From Paragonimus skrjabini miyazakii (taxonomy: Eukaryota; Platyhelminthes; Trematoda; Plagiorchiida; Troglotrematidae), in the NCBI GenBank assembly GCA_014338405.1, contig JTDE01003913.1:2052-66051 (forward strand): DNA of 64,000 bases, written 5' to 3'. A program made the translations under genes and the position numbers. Below the pieces are notes generated by a model. That model did not search any database. It was not told the origin of the DNA and was given only the letters and a program-made list of their open reading frames with translations. Positions 25,068 to 38,100 of this stretch are shown piece by piece; the stretch's first letter is position 1, and the number at the start of each line of letters is the position of its first letter.

Positions 25068-25854
25068 TTGCTCCAATTGACGGTCGAGAAATACGCCCAG
25101 TTATTCAAAAACGATGGTTATCCGTACAAATTCTGCAACTGGATTGCATTTGAAATATCAACAACCGGAGCATTTCGAACTCACGGACCCCGCAGGATAC
25201 CGGTTCATCTTGAGGAGGAATTGGAAGAGCAAATGCAAAACGTGCTGAATGAGGACGTTATCGAAGAAGCCAACAGTCCGTACAACTCGCCTGTTCTCCT
25301 GATGAAAGTCCAACGAAAAATATCGCCTTTGTGTGGATTTTAGACGTCTTAATGAGGTAACACAGAACAAAGTTGTGCCAATACCGTTCATCGCTGATAT
25401 TGTTGGTAAGTTTATACAGACGACGTTGTTCACGGTGTTGGACTTACGTCTCGGATATTGGCAGGTGGCAATCAAACTCGCGGATCGTGAGAAAACCACA
25501 TTCGCGGTGGGTGAAAAACAGCAACAATTCGAGCGTATACCCTCTGGCCTGTCCGGGGCAACGTTCACATTTCGACGCCTGACGGTTCGGCTGGTAAAAT
25601 GACTGAATAGTGTGGCGGTATGTGGACACAATATTGCTTTATATAGTGACATGGAGACGGAACATGCTGTGCACCTAGATGTCTTAACTCAAATTAAAAA
25701 CTCAGGACTCCGGATTGGTACCGATAAATCACACCTCGGACGGTCATCGATGGTGTTACTGAGAAACAACGTAGGTCAAGGTGAAACCAGGCGCAAGTCA
25801 GAGAAAATGTGGGCAATTAGCAGGCTGTGGCTCACAATTATGGGGGCACGCTAG
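25068..25854 (+). pseudogene. Gypsy element 2 reverse transcriptase, palm broken
   Basis: Three overlapping frames carry RT blocks: VHLEEELEEQMQNVL and SPYNSPVLLMK (25068-25343); MDFRRLNEVTQNKVVPIPFI, LFTVLDLRLGYWQVAIK and ERIPSGLSGATFTF (25333-25602); LYSDMETEHAVHLDV and GLRIGTDKSHLGRSSMV (25615-25854). The catalytic YxDD box falls at a frame change near 25618-25632. One frame gives RYVDT, the next CGHN, so the second Asp is gone. LDLRLGYWQ supplies the first catalytic Asp. Synthesis of cDNA by this copy is not possible. Confidence 0.88.
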
Positions 25855-25859
25855 GACAG

Positions 25860-26684
25860 TCCCTGGGTCGAGTAAGGTACTACAGTCGGTTTGTGAAAGA
25901 TTTCCACTCCAGTACCTCACCAATGCAGGAACTGTTTCAAAAAGACAAGAAATTTGATTGAACCGACGACGCCAAGAGGACGTTCACGCGAGTGCAACAA
26001 GCGATGAACGAACAACAACTGACGCTGAAACTCCAGAATACAAAAGAAACGTTCAACGTAGCAGCTGATGTCAGTGACCGTGGTATTGGGGTAGTGCACA
26101 AGCAAAGAGAAGGAGTAATCGAATATGCCAACAGGGTCTTGACCCCAACGGAGCAGACATATTTGACCGTTGAGACGGAATGTTTGGCAATCGTTTGGGC
26201 ACTGTACAAGTGGGGGCCGTACTTGTCGGGTCAACAGGTCCACGTGGAGATGGACCACAAACTTCTAGAGTGGATCAGGACTGCGAGGGACCCGAGAGGG
26301 AAGTTAGCCCGATGGGCATTGCGTTCACAGGAATATGACTTCACGATCAATCATGTGCCTGGTTCGAGCAAATGCGTCGCTGATTTTCTTATTCGGTTGC
26401 ACACAGACGACGAACTCCCCAAAGTGACTTTTGGAGTCAACGGCTTAATAATGGAGAAAGATCCACAAACACTAGTGCGTCTACAACGTCAGAACAAGGT
26501 CCTTCGGAAAGTGATTGACACTATGGGAAGAGGCGTGAGGATTCCAATAAATACAAAGGATGAAGAGCTCAAAATAATCGCTTCCAAATGGAGAAGTTGG
26601 CTTAAACAATGCGGGCGTATTGACGTGGCAGCGTGGCGTTGGCCGCCGTCATGTGGTAGTCATCCCGAGACAACTGAGGGATAA
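25860..26684 (+). pseudogene. Gypsy element 2 RNase H and linker
   Basis: The RT connection block (GRVRYYSRFVKDFHS, MQELFQKDKKFD, then a stop) leads into a 230-codon open frame from 25992. It contains the gypsy RNase H: FNVAADVSDRGIGVV, ANRVLTPTEQTYLTVETECL, AIVWALYKW, VEMDHKLLEWI, LARWALRSQEYDF and NHVPGSSKCVADFL. The catalytic D-E-D residues appear present (AADVS, VETE, MDHK/VADF). It is the best preserved part of this element. The end of the frame enters the linker before integrase. Confidence 0.88.
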
Positions 26685-26689
26685 ATTGG

Positions 26690-27754
26690 TAGCAAACTGC
26701 TAGGAAATGACACACACGGGATGCACTAGGACATACGATCTGCTGCAACAAAGAGCATATTGGCCGAAGATGGAAAGGGGTGTGACGGTGTATGCACCTG
26801 CTTGCAAACAATGTCAGTTACTGAAAGGTGACAGCGGGTGATCCCAGCAGCTCCTACAGTTAATACCGATCACCGAAATCGATTAACTATGGTCAGTGGG
26901 TCTTATAAGCCCACTTCCGCTGAGCTCTCATGGTAACCAGTACATTCTGGTTATGACAGAACATTTTGACCGTTGGACCAAAGCGACTGACGTTCCGGAC
27001 CAGAAGACGTCTACGGTGAGAGATATAGTGATGAGGTACATCGTAGCAAACCACGGCGCACCAAAGGTGATCTTGACGGACCACGGACCATTCTTTGAAA
27101 GCGAGGAGTTTAGAACACGCATGTAACAAGCATGTCAAGCGCATCAGAACGAGGGGCTAACTGAACGTAACAACCGAGTGACTAAGGGATGGTTATCAAC
27201 TAAGAGGGGCGACTAGGAGTCTGCGTTACCACTGTTGCTATTAGCCCACCGTGCGTATATTCAGGCGAGCATGAAGAAATCTCCATTTAAATTGACGTAT
27301 AGTAGAACCCCCTCGACTTCCGGTGGACCAAGAAATTGGAATATGGCAACAGCGCAGTGGTGCAACCAGAGAACTGGTCGCAAAAAGCCAGATGAAATCT
27401 GAAAGCGTCGCAGGCACACACAAAGGAGCAATCGGCAGCTCAACAACCAGTCCAGGAAAAAGGATCAAATATCGAGATCAGTGGAGCATAGGCACCAGCG
27501 GCCCAAGCTCAAGAAAACTCTTACTCAAATGGAAAGATCCGTGTTTAGTAATTTCCAACCGGGGCCCAGTATATACTATCAAGAGGGACGGCGAGACGAA
27601 ACGAGTGTACGGCAGTGAGTTGGCAAAGTGGCATGATATGCCGGCAGGGCAATCTAGGAGATCAATAAGCCGGAAATCAACACAGCGTCAGTCAGTAAGA
27701 ATTCGTCAGCAGATGCAAAGGAGTCAAATAACCTCAAAAGGCGGCGAAATTTAG
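26690..27754 (+). pseudogene. Gypsy element 2 integrase and C-terminal domain
   Basis: The zinc-binding part is seen at about 26700-26840 (GCTRTYDLLQQRAYWPKME and CKQCQLLKGD). The core (26896-27126) has GNQYILVMTEHFDRWTKA, NHGAPKVILTDHGPFF with the second Asp, and ESEEF. The third acidic residue is in LTERNNRVTKGWLS just after a TAA. The first catalytic Asp position reads MGLISPL and seems lost. The C-terminal region (27323-27754) ends with LLLKWKDPCLVISNRGPVYT and KRVYGSELAKWHD, the usual tail of these polyproteins, then a basic stretch. Confidence 0.85.
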
Positions 27755-28170
27755 TATATGACACAGCTTGGTTTATGAATAGTATAATGCGTACACTCGG
27801 GAACTAAAGGGCAGGTCCCAACGCCGTTTCAGAAGAGACTATTGGAATAGTGTGTACGCACTATGCAGGACGTGCCATCAAGGCGAATGACAGTGTACTG
27901 CAACCCAATGTGTATGAATATACGTCCACCATGCAAATGAGTGTATGCGTTCTTTGTCTTATGTTTCCACATAACCTGTACGGTATTTCGTGCAATAAAC
28001 GACTTGCAGGCTAAGCGTATTTTGTGGTCACAACATATGGTAGCTATAGGAAGTAATATTAAAAAAGTACTATGCAGTGCGATGACGTATATACAAGAAA
28101 AGCAATGTAAAATAGAAGTTGACAGAGAATGAAGACCCCGCTTAACGCCTAACGTGCAATATCGATCATG

Positions 28171-28270
28171 NNNNNNNNNNNNNNNNNNNNNNNNNNNNNN
28201 NNNNNNNNNNNNNNNNNNNNNNNNNNNNNNNNNNNNNNNNNNNNNNNNNNNNNNNNNNNNNNNNNNNNNN
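28171..28270. other. 100-base assembly gap
   Basis: One hundred N bases, the standard placeholder for a scaffold gap of unknown size. It lies between gypsy element 2 and the 3' end of SBDS, so a missing LTR could be hidden here. Confidence 0.98.
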
Positions 28271-28735
28271 CGCTATTACAACTCAGAGTAGTAAGTTTGT
28301 TAACGAATATCAACGCGCATTCTAACCATACTGTGATGTCTACTCATTCAGCTGACTGAACAACTACTTAGGAGTAACATCACAAACGATGCCAATGTTA
28401 CACTCAATATTGACTGTTGGAATTTGGAGTATGCGCGCATTACACACAAACACATGGAGTACAAACGAACGTGAACGCAACCACAAAAAAGTGAGGCTGA
28501 AGACACATTAGAAAAGCGAACAACAGAAGACCAGCTCCATCTGTAAAATTATTTTCACCCAAATAATGAGAAGTGATAGATTGCCAAACAGTGTCAAATG
28601 CACGAAATATGTTTAACTCAAATGTTCAAAGATTGGTTGATTGCGTTTGTAAACAACATACGCGTACTATGTGTTTCATGTATACATGCGCCTGTGTAAA
28701 CAACACAGACTAATGAGAAGCACAGTGTGAGGGAG

Positions 28736-29176
28736 TCAGTCACCCGTCGTCTTCTGCTGTTCATCATCGGACCAATCATCATCACGGTTTTTCCGTTTAC
28801 CTTGTTTGCGTCTGCGCGCGGTAGTCTTGCCAGTTTTTCCTATGCTTTGGCTACCTGATTTTTTACTGGACGGGGCGAGCGGTTTTTCAGTTATGGGACA
28901 CTCAGGTAACGAATCAGCGTCGACTTCGTTATCTTTGATAGTGCCATGTTTGTTGGTAACATTTGACTGATCTCCGGAGGATAACTTGTTCGATGTGCAA
29001 CTCGTCTTTTCAGTTGGATGCACAAGTTCTGAGGTACGGACTGTAGACGACTCCTTGATATTATGCCACGGTCCATGCTTTGTGCTACCAGCAATTTCGA
29101 CGCAATATTTGCCTTTGATTTCGGAATGTAGCAGAGCTTCAATGGCCCCGTAATTCTCCGGTTCAACAGCAACTAC
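28736..29176 (-). CDS. SBDS: SBDS exon 5 with long C-terminal extension
   Basis: 441 nt including TGA at 28738-28736; the acceptor is GTTCCAG at 29177. The first 35 or so codons finish the third SBDS domain (AVEPENYGAIEALLHSEIKG, YCVEIAG). The remaining roughly 110 codons form a polar tail rich in Ser, Thr and Glu, then a Lys/Arg cluster (GKTTARRRKQGKRKNR) and an acidic end (DDDWSDDEQQ). The cluster looks like a nuclear or nucleolar localisation signal and SDDE fits a CK2 site. Both are inferences. The frame is open throughout. Confidence 0.85.
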   Translation of the reverse strand, partial: VVAVEPENYGAIEALLHSEIKGKYCVEIAGSTKHGPWHNIKESSTVRTSELVHPTEKTSCTSNKLSSGDQSNVTNKHGTIKDNEVDADSLPECPITEKPLAPSSKKSGSQSIGKTGKTTARRRKQGKRKNRDDDWSDDEQQKTTGD

Positions 29177-32100
29177 CTGGAACGCACAGCAACACGATAA
29201 AGACAGTGATATGAAGCAATAAGTGACTCTTATTATCCCAGGCAGATCACAGTGTATGATCTCATGTGAGCATGTGTGTAGGTCAATGAAATTCACGACC
29301 TAGATCTCAAAAGTTAGTCACTATAGCCAGTAAATAAAACTGAACATGAGAAAATGTGCATCACTTTAAAATACAGGTGGTCCCAGGTATGTATCAGTGA
29401 GCTACACACTAACTGTCACAGAGTATTACTGCGAAACAAGAACACACTCGACTTCAATTTGATACAATATAAACGGAGATGTAGAACAATGTTGACGGCT
29501 TACAAAAATAAAATTACGAGGTGAAAAAATAGAGGTTACTGGAAGTGTTCAGTGTATACAAACACTAGAATCGAACCATACTAGCGAGTAGACAGACCGA
29601 AAAAATATGGGAACCCTTCAAGAACAATCAAGAAATGGCACTTAACACATACGGGGCTCTTAATGACAAGTGTCGCAGCGAGGCTATTTGTGGATATATA
29701 CGACATGGCCCACGAGGGATTTTGTCACCGAATTAAAACTGTCTACGTTTATCAAAATATCGACCCTGAAGCAAGTGTGGAAAAGTGAATGGAAATACAA
29801 TCAACTTCCGCTATATTGAGCGTCGAATTTAACGCCTATCAAACTGTCACTGGTCCGTCAAATTTATGGAAAATGCCAATACCGAAAAATAAGGCAATCG
29901 AATTGGAAATTCTTACGATTAAAATAGTTTTCTGTTAATTTTGTTGAACGGTATCCCCTTCAGGAAGAAAGCGCCGAAAGGAAACAATCCGGTTCGAGAA
30001 GCATTTACGTGAGGTACGAATAGGAACAAACAAAACTTTCAAAACTATATATAAAACAAGTTCTGGAGCTTAAAATCAGTCCAGTAAGCCTCAGCAAGGG
30101 ACAGTACGGCGGTCGCGCTAGATCCAACCTCGTCTGATTACTAGTGGATCACAACGTAATTTGCTAAATTGCATTATGATGTGTGGTCCTTTGTACAATC
30201 AGAATCAAGACTGGGCTCCGATCACAATCTGCTGCGTTAAAAAGGAAAGCTATATTCATAACGTACACATCAGATTACTGATAAACGAGTTCACCTAACC
30301 TCATTAATGGATTACTTGTTTGACCCCATTGAGCGGAATAGGTTGTACCCATACCCCATATCAGTTTTTAAATGGTAGTAACCTTCTTAACCCACGGTCA
30401 TAATAGCGTGCCTGCCGGAACATTCCGTTTTGTAGACGATCGTGCGGTATTGTGGGCGAATTAGGTAGTGGGTAAAGCAGAGCACTTGCTGCGGGAAGAA
30501 GTGTATCCGTTCTTCGACTAAATACGCGCTGCATTGGATTGGTTTCAATCTCTTGTGATGGCTTTCCCCTCCTCCCCACAACATAAGATAGGGATCACCG
30601 TCAGTATCCTTGCCCTTGGACAACAATCGCATGAACTATGTAATTCGGTGATAGCCTCTCGTTTATGATCACATTAGCATAGATAGGGCGCGAATTATGA
30701 TTTCGCGAGAAAAATTGTTTCCTGTCTTAGAAATAAAGTCGAAGTGATTGATATGAACGAAAGCAGCGGGGTTGATTGTCATAATACCTCACATACTACT
30801 GTTAGTCTGATTTAATCGATAAAACAGAACATGGATGGAAATAGGGAACATGTACGCCCAAAAATAACTCCACTTACCGGTCCGTAATTGGCCTAATTTT
30901 ATATGCACGTCTAGCGATATTCCGTCTCAAACCGTTGGAGAAATCCATCGGTGTCACAAAAACTTTTGCTTCAGAAAGTAAATTAACCGGCGTTAAACAC
31001 ACAAAATTCGTAACTAGTTACAGAAAGCCATTTAAATTTCACGGACGAAACACCGTTTGCTTTGCAAATCTACAAGGTGAATTCAGGGAAGTAACAGATG
31101 GAACGACTGACCGGTGGCTGCACAGAGTCCCCGAATGACGGTAGTGACTCAACTGCGATGAGACTGAATTACAGTATCCTAGAACGCCCAATAAAAGTCT
31201 CTATGTGAAGGACAATAAATATTCTAGCATGAAAAGATCAATGGAGAGAATCAGTATCCAGTGCTGATGTAACATGACGTAAAAAACGCGGATATTCGCA
31301 ATTATTGAACTGAGTGCCAAACTAAGGTGTCCCAAAGGTAAAACTTTGATGCGAGCAGACCAGAAACCAATCAGAAGGTATGGATGACAAGAGACGTTTT
31401 GATTTGTGTTTGATAGAATAGATGGTGATAAGACAAAAAATTATTCCACTTTTGGATTGGTGCAGCGTTTATGTTTATCCATGCGACAGAACTGAGCTTG
31501 TACATTCGTAGTTTCATTTGCATCATTACAAAAAAATAAACATGGATGGCAGGCCAACTTGGTCTGTGACAAAAAAGGTAAAATGCATGTGATTCAAATA
31601 ACCCTATAAAGCTTGGCGATTGCTCAAAAGATTTTGATTGAATATTTCATAGAAAACAGAAATTTCACGTCTCACTATAAGTACAAAAAACAAGTCGAAT
31701 TTGAGAAACACTTTTGTATAAAAAACGAGCATGGTAGTTTGTGGCTCTCAGACTGCACACATCCGAACAGAAAATTTAATACAAATTGCATTGCCCTCGC
31801 TTAGACCCGCTACACATTTACGGATGTGCACTAGATGACTAACCACTTGCTCAGAAAGCACAGCAGTTTGTCGTTGGAAAGACATCCCCGTAGACGTCAT
31901 TCACGTGACCTTTGATAAATATCTGTAGTTCATTTAAGCTCCCAGTTACCATTCGCGCAGCGTGTTACCTCTGTTTATTCACTCGATTTTGAGAAACGTC
32001 AACAGTTTCCCAGTTCGAGTGAATGATCTCACAGAAGTCTCATTCAGCTCCCATTGTTGACCGTGTGGTCAAGGAGGACAAATTCACTACTTCTACTTCG

Positions 32101-35100
32101 CACATAGTCTGAACCATCGATAGTTTAGATGATCAAAATGCTCACTTCATACACATATGGAGGAGATCAGTTGTACATATCAGAAAAGAAAGCTGAGCAT
32201 ATCGGATTATCCTACAACGGCGATATGTTAGCAGAAACTATCACAGGAAAGCTCCCAAGCGAAATCAATAAAACATTTTGCGCTGCCCAAGTGTGTGTCT
32301 ACTAAACATCCAATAGATAAGGCACCTGTTTCTGAAGTATCGTTCTGTGTGTGCTCATTCATTTGTTGCTGTGGAACTGGTTATATTAACCGCACGACCA
32401 GATGTTTACCGGAAAAGGTCCGTGGACACTAGTCAGTCGGACTCAAGAATGCAGTAATGGAGTCAATCAACAGCTTCATAATGTTCCACCTGGCGGATTC
32501 TAATCGCTGTCAATGTGGCAGAGACCTTTTGCTCAACCTATCGAGTTAAGGTCATCCCATCGATGGCAACGGGGCACAAGATTCTGTCCGCACTTGATGC
32601 TATTGGAATTCGCCCGTACAACCCACCGCAGTACGTCGAGAAACGTTTCGTTCCGGCTTTGGAACTACCACGGCCACCCCCACCCTGGAAACTTGTCAAC
32701 ACACATTGCTTAAGTGGGGTCTGGAGTACGGCTTAATAGTGATTCGACTGACCTCAATAATCATATCTGTTTAACACCTTAATGATTTTCCCGTGAAATT
32801 ACAATATAAATGTGATGTATTTAGCCAGATGATGAATCACTGAAAACGAGTTTGTTTGCTACACCGAATACACATTTTATACAGCTTTATTTCAGTGTAT
32901 TGAGATAGTAAAGCATATCTGTTAACCACGGTTTTTACCTTTGACGTTGCTGAGCTGAACTTTGCTAGTGAGCAGGTACAGGATAAAAAGTGCGAATGCA
33001 CGAGCCAACAACCGGAAATGTGTTTGCACATGCTACCATCGTGCTGACCACAATCCGGATTGAATGGTCAACTATTAGGCATCAGTCTCCCTTCAACGCC
33101 TATGCTCTCTTGTTCCGTGCGCTTACACAAAGATACGTACAACCGCTCGCCCATTACTGCGGATAATTGTTCACATTGACATATCACTCATCGACAACTC
33201 ACAACTAGATCATTGTGTGTACGCCATTGTCAGTAAGGTTTTAGCGGTCATTATGATCTGTTCCCCATCAGCTGGGATATCACATGTTAAAAAACTACCT
33301 CAAGAACACAATAAGAGGGCCATCAGGAGTGGTCTATGAAGCATCAAACATGGTGGTGGCTGAGACAAAAGATTGGCGAATTCAGGCCAGTCACCCAGCG
33401 CAAAATTGATCATCGGTAATTCATAACGTGGGTTGGAAGTTGATACAAAAAGGAGTAGGGGGGAAACAAACCACCATCAAACCGAGAGAGATAAAACGGA
33501 AACAGCATCACTGAATCAGTTAGCCAGGCGATAAATAGGGTCCTACCAAGTGATCAGAGATCGATTAAAAGGAACGCTTAAGGTCGAATGAATTTAAACA
33601 GTTTCAGCCAGCCAACAAGCTTACAACTTTCTTCATTATGTTTTTGCACCAACCAGGTCAACATGCTTAGCTCGTAGCCCCGATCAATAGACGCATTTTT
33701 CTATCAAACACAAACATTGGATGGTTACTCTTAGGCAAAAATGGACAGGGTGGTTTCCGAAGATCACTGAGAACAGACCATATATACATAAACAAGGACA
33801 AAGCAAAATGTCGAGTAAGTTGGCAATCGTCCGTACAGCTGTAGATTCAAAACGCTTCTATGTACGTACATCAATTTCTCGTAGTTGACCGCACAGGCAA
33901 CCATTGCTGAATGCCATTCATTCATTGATTAGCCAATTCTAATACAAAACCAGGATTCCGTCCGATTGCACATCATATCCCGAGTTCCGTACAAACTTAG
34001 ACAAAACGCATTCTGTGTGAAACTGAGAAAAGTGGTATTTTTGTTGTAAGACGACTTGAACTCCCGTATGAGAATTTGTCGGTAGGCTTGGGCATTATAA
34101 TCCTTAAATATTCAGTCATTCATGACAGATACTATTGATAGATGTTCACGTAGTTGAAACAGCTGATGACATGATGGAGAAAGATTAACTGACCCGCTCG
34201 AGATGACCGGAGAACAACTTGTGTATGAAGGGAATCACCTTCATCTTGTATTGTGAGAATATCAGTGCTATCGATGAATCGTTCATTGTTAATCCGCCTA
34301 TTTTTCCATTTAAATTCCTGTGGCAAAACAGTGACCTACCGGATTACCTTTTACATTCCAATCGTAAACTAGACTTAGGTCCTTGATAGCTAGCATACTA
34401 AGTACGATTGAATTATGGGGAATCGAGTAAAATAGAGACTGATCGAGTGAGCGGCATTCACGAAATGTCACATAGCCGAACGGTGCCAAGCAGTAAACAA
34501 TAACAACAACAATAACGACGAATTCCATTCAATCTGAACGAGTGGATGGATGTCCAGTTAACCTACGATGTAAAAATGCAGTGAGCTACGAATGTAAACC
34601 GCATGCTTTACCTGTCAGAACAATGCCAATTACCTTAGACTGGCCGCCCACGTCCAATTTCCTGTCCAACAATGGTGTATATGATAATACGTGTGTGCAT
34701 ATGTACCTGTAAGCAAAAAACGGCTTGTGATCACATTGCACTACACTGTCCCAGTAGAAGTTATACGACCAACAATTGGTGTCTTTTGCTGTCTAGACCG
34801 GGAAGTAACTGAGATGGTGCTAACATAACAGAACTAATTAAAGCGATCGTTCTGAGTGATGGATGGATTAGAGGGTTCGACATAAGCACGAAAATGGATT
34901 TTAAACAGAACCTAAACTTTTTTGACTCCCTTCCAAAGACCAGTGGCGTTTCTTGTATCGTGCTTGATATATATACTCTAGTGGTGCACATTTCATTATG
35001 ACTAAATATCCAGTCTGCTGAATGAGCACCTCAAACAACACGACTTTGACTACATATAACGCCTGAATGATCTGTCTTATACAAACATAGTTCGAGTCTC

Positions 35101-38100
35101 GGTCTAAGTAATATGTAGCATATTGTGTTCTGTTCAGTCCGTCTAATGGAAATGAGTATCACTGCAAAATATAAATTTGGTCTAGTGCTTGAGACAGATC
35201 AACGGTGACACCGCCTACTACCAAACATACGGCTGGCCGGTTCAAATCTGACCAGCAACGTAACTGTCTAGCACGGCTTGAGAGCTTGACAGTATCCCAC
35301 TGACCAAATTAGTCAAATGGTAACCAACGGTACAGGTGAACTGCCTGAAAACGCGCAAACAATACTTCAATAGATTCACAACAAATCACTCATGTTGTGA
35401 AAAAACACTTACCATTTGGAAGCGGCAAGCATCAGAAACAAACAAGAAGGGAAGAAACAGAGGGAGTGATGAAAATCAGAAACGGCTAAACCATCAACGA
35501 ACGACAAAAAGAAAGCTGAGAAGCACGATTCTGCACCAGACAAAACTATGTTTTTAGTCTAAAGATGTTTTCTGTTCTTTTGGTCTCAACGATGAAGCCA
35601 GAAAAGCCTGAATAAAACAGGCTTTGAAGTCAAAGTTATCGGGCCTGAAATGTAGAATGATCACAATGTTGAGTCCAGCCTGGTCCTGCACACACCAACA
35701 GAAAGTAGCGTGACAAGTAAATAACTAGTATGTGCAATACGTATCTTAGTTACTGATGCCTATAAGACCGAAGTAATACATTATGTGGGTGACGAAATCT
35801 GTTCGTCTATGAAAAATATGTCGACGAAGCTCGTCATTACTAAAATGCCGTTACCCTCACACGCAGTCAATCCTATGTAGGTGACGGTGATCGTAGACAG
35901 ACACAATGAATAATCTCCGTACAGAGAAACCACAAACGGGTCTAGTTGTCCATAATTGAACGGGATACTCTGTCCTTCACAGATAAACTAAATAATTGCC
36001 AGTGTTAAAGAATTCTCAGAACATTCAACAAACAAAAAGGTAATGTTGAGGTCAACCGTAAAAACCCATACTCGACAGTTCAGTGGGTAGGTTCAAATAC
36101 GGACAGTTGAATAAAACATGCCCTTTGAAACGAACGGATAGATGATACACATCATATATGCAAACAGTTGGCACATGGATTACTAAAGCCATCGGCTTCT
36201 ATTCTGTAATTTATTGCTCGAAATAATTTCATTAGTGATTGGACAATAGTCAGGAAACAAACGCACATAATTCGGTTGGTTGAAGCATGTACACTTAGGT
36301 ATCTTGCTAAACCGATTGAACACAGACCAGTGCGTTTGAGAAGGGTGAAATTCAGGTCATCTACTATCAGGCTGGTAGCCAGTTTTGGTTGCAAGTGATC
36401 CAACAAACAATAGTAAACTAATGTCCGTTGTAGTAGATGTTTGGTTGCAATGAAATGTTCGTATGTAGAATGGGAAACTGTAAGGGCGCTCAGACTCAAG
36501 CAAGGAAAGGTGTATACATAGATAACAAAGAAACTGGTATAGGAGAAAGCTTAGTGTTGGGTCTCAGCTAATATCCAACAAAACGAGCTGCACCGCTATT
36601 ATCCACGGTATTCAGAACTCAAACTTTTCCTCCAGGAAAAATATAAAGTAAAAACGAAATGTAAAATTGTCAAAAATTCTGACTTCAAAACAGTACGAAG
36701 AAATCGGAAGGTGTTCATTATACAATATGTCAATGTCGAATATAATCACCGTTTATCCCTAACTAACACCGAACTAAAAACGGTGGATTAACACTATCCA
36801 CGGGCTATTCGGGTTTGTATAATTTTTGTATTAACGAAAAGAATATCAAACATATATTTAAAGCAGCAGAATAGCTGTAAACGCTTCAACAACAGAATTG
36901 GGACTGCGCAACTAAAGAGACCGTGTATAAATGCAACATAATAGTTATTCGGGCGTTGTTAGCACAACTCAGTCACTGTGCACGGGTTCAAGAAACATCT
37001 TGGCGATCAGCATATACTGGGGGCCATCCAATTCGGTTCCCATGTGGTTCCGGCGTATTCGTAATCAAACACTTCTGATCTAACTGTGACAGTCCGCCGA
37101 GCATCAGTTAGCAGGACATTTATTTGCCTCCTTTCAAGTAGATCTAGTATACGGCCGCTTTTATGATTAGCTACTACTTATCCCCGTCTACTCCTAGCGG
37201 TAGCTATTATGCCATGCCTGATAGAATTTTATAAGGAGACACAGATCTGCCAACAAACGTTTGCAGTTTCGTTTAACGCGCATATACATGCCGTCTCATA
37301 AACATATAGATACCAGATTTCTTATACAACTCGCTTATTTGTGGAGCTATAAAACAGGCCGTTTGAGCGCACGTGGTTATAGAATATACATAATCTAAGA
37401 CTAACGCCATTTTCGACAGATGAGGCGAATTAGACAGGTAGAGTAGAAACATACAAATATTTCAATCTAAAGCGGATTATGGCGCCCTAGCATTAAATGT
37501 AGTCATCGCCTTACGCATGTGCACCACATGTACTGAATTGTTCACCAGTCAGTCGCAAGTGGTTTGGTTCCTGGAGAGTCCACTTTGCAGACAGGCTCAG
37601 ATAAACATAGTTCACGGAGTTTGGAGGGAGTAGTGACTTGGCGTTCAGTGGGACGCAGTGTAGTTCTCGAGATCCAGCAAGGCGAATGGGGCGATCAAAA
37701 TCAATAGCACACAGATTTCTTACTGTTCCTGGTGAGCACTTCAAGACAGAACGAGTCGGTCGAAGGAGAACTTAGTCAAGTAAAACGCGAAGGCGCACAG
37801 TACTGAATAGTTTGAGTGGTGGATTCAGAGGGGTTAGATGTCAGGTGCCCGAGAGTAATCGTTTGCAGAATCCTGAAGAACAAGCCATCCAGGGATATCC
37901 CTAAAATCATGGTTGACTGTTTACCACAGAACCGAACGACTACAGTGAACAGAAGGATGCATGTATCGTATACGGACAAGAAGAAGACGGTAAGTATCAG
38001 TGATGAAAAAAAGTTGATAAACCTGACGGACAGGTGCACGACAAGCACGATGAACCGGCAGCAAGGATCGAATATTGCATAACTGGTGCCTGTGTGAAAG

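Larger units (their letters stand above)
23962..27754 (+). mobile_element. Ty3/gypsy element 2, gag to integrase C-terminus, no LTRs found
   Basis: A plus-strand gag-pol is readable in canonical gypsy order: gag, CCHC knuckle, protease, RT, RNase H, H2C2 zinc domain, integrase core, C-terminal domain. Each domain has its own entry. Stops and frameshifts separate most domains, and the RT palm is destroyed, so the copy is inactive. I looked for a repeated pair flanking 23.0-23.9 and 27.75-28.17 kb and saw none. The right LTR could lie in the N gap at 28171. Confidence 0.9.

Noticed and set aside
25158..25652. 164-codon minus-strand frame
   Set aside because: It is antisense to the gypsy 2 RT, whose motifs are unmistakable on plus.
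35225..35265. GGTTCAAATC flanked by GCTGG and CCAGC, resembling a tRNA T-arm
   Set aside because: No acceptor, D or anticodon arm can be placed in the preceding 70 bases.
36152..36499. 115-codon minus-strand frame in the SBDS intron
   Set aside because: No conserved motif, Leu- and Cys-rich random-like composition, and no supporting neighbours.
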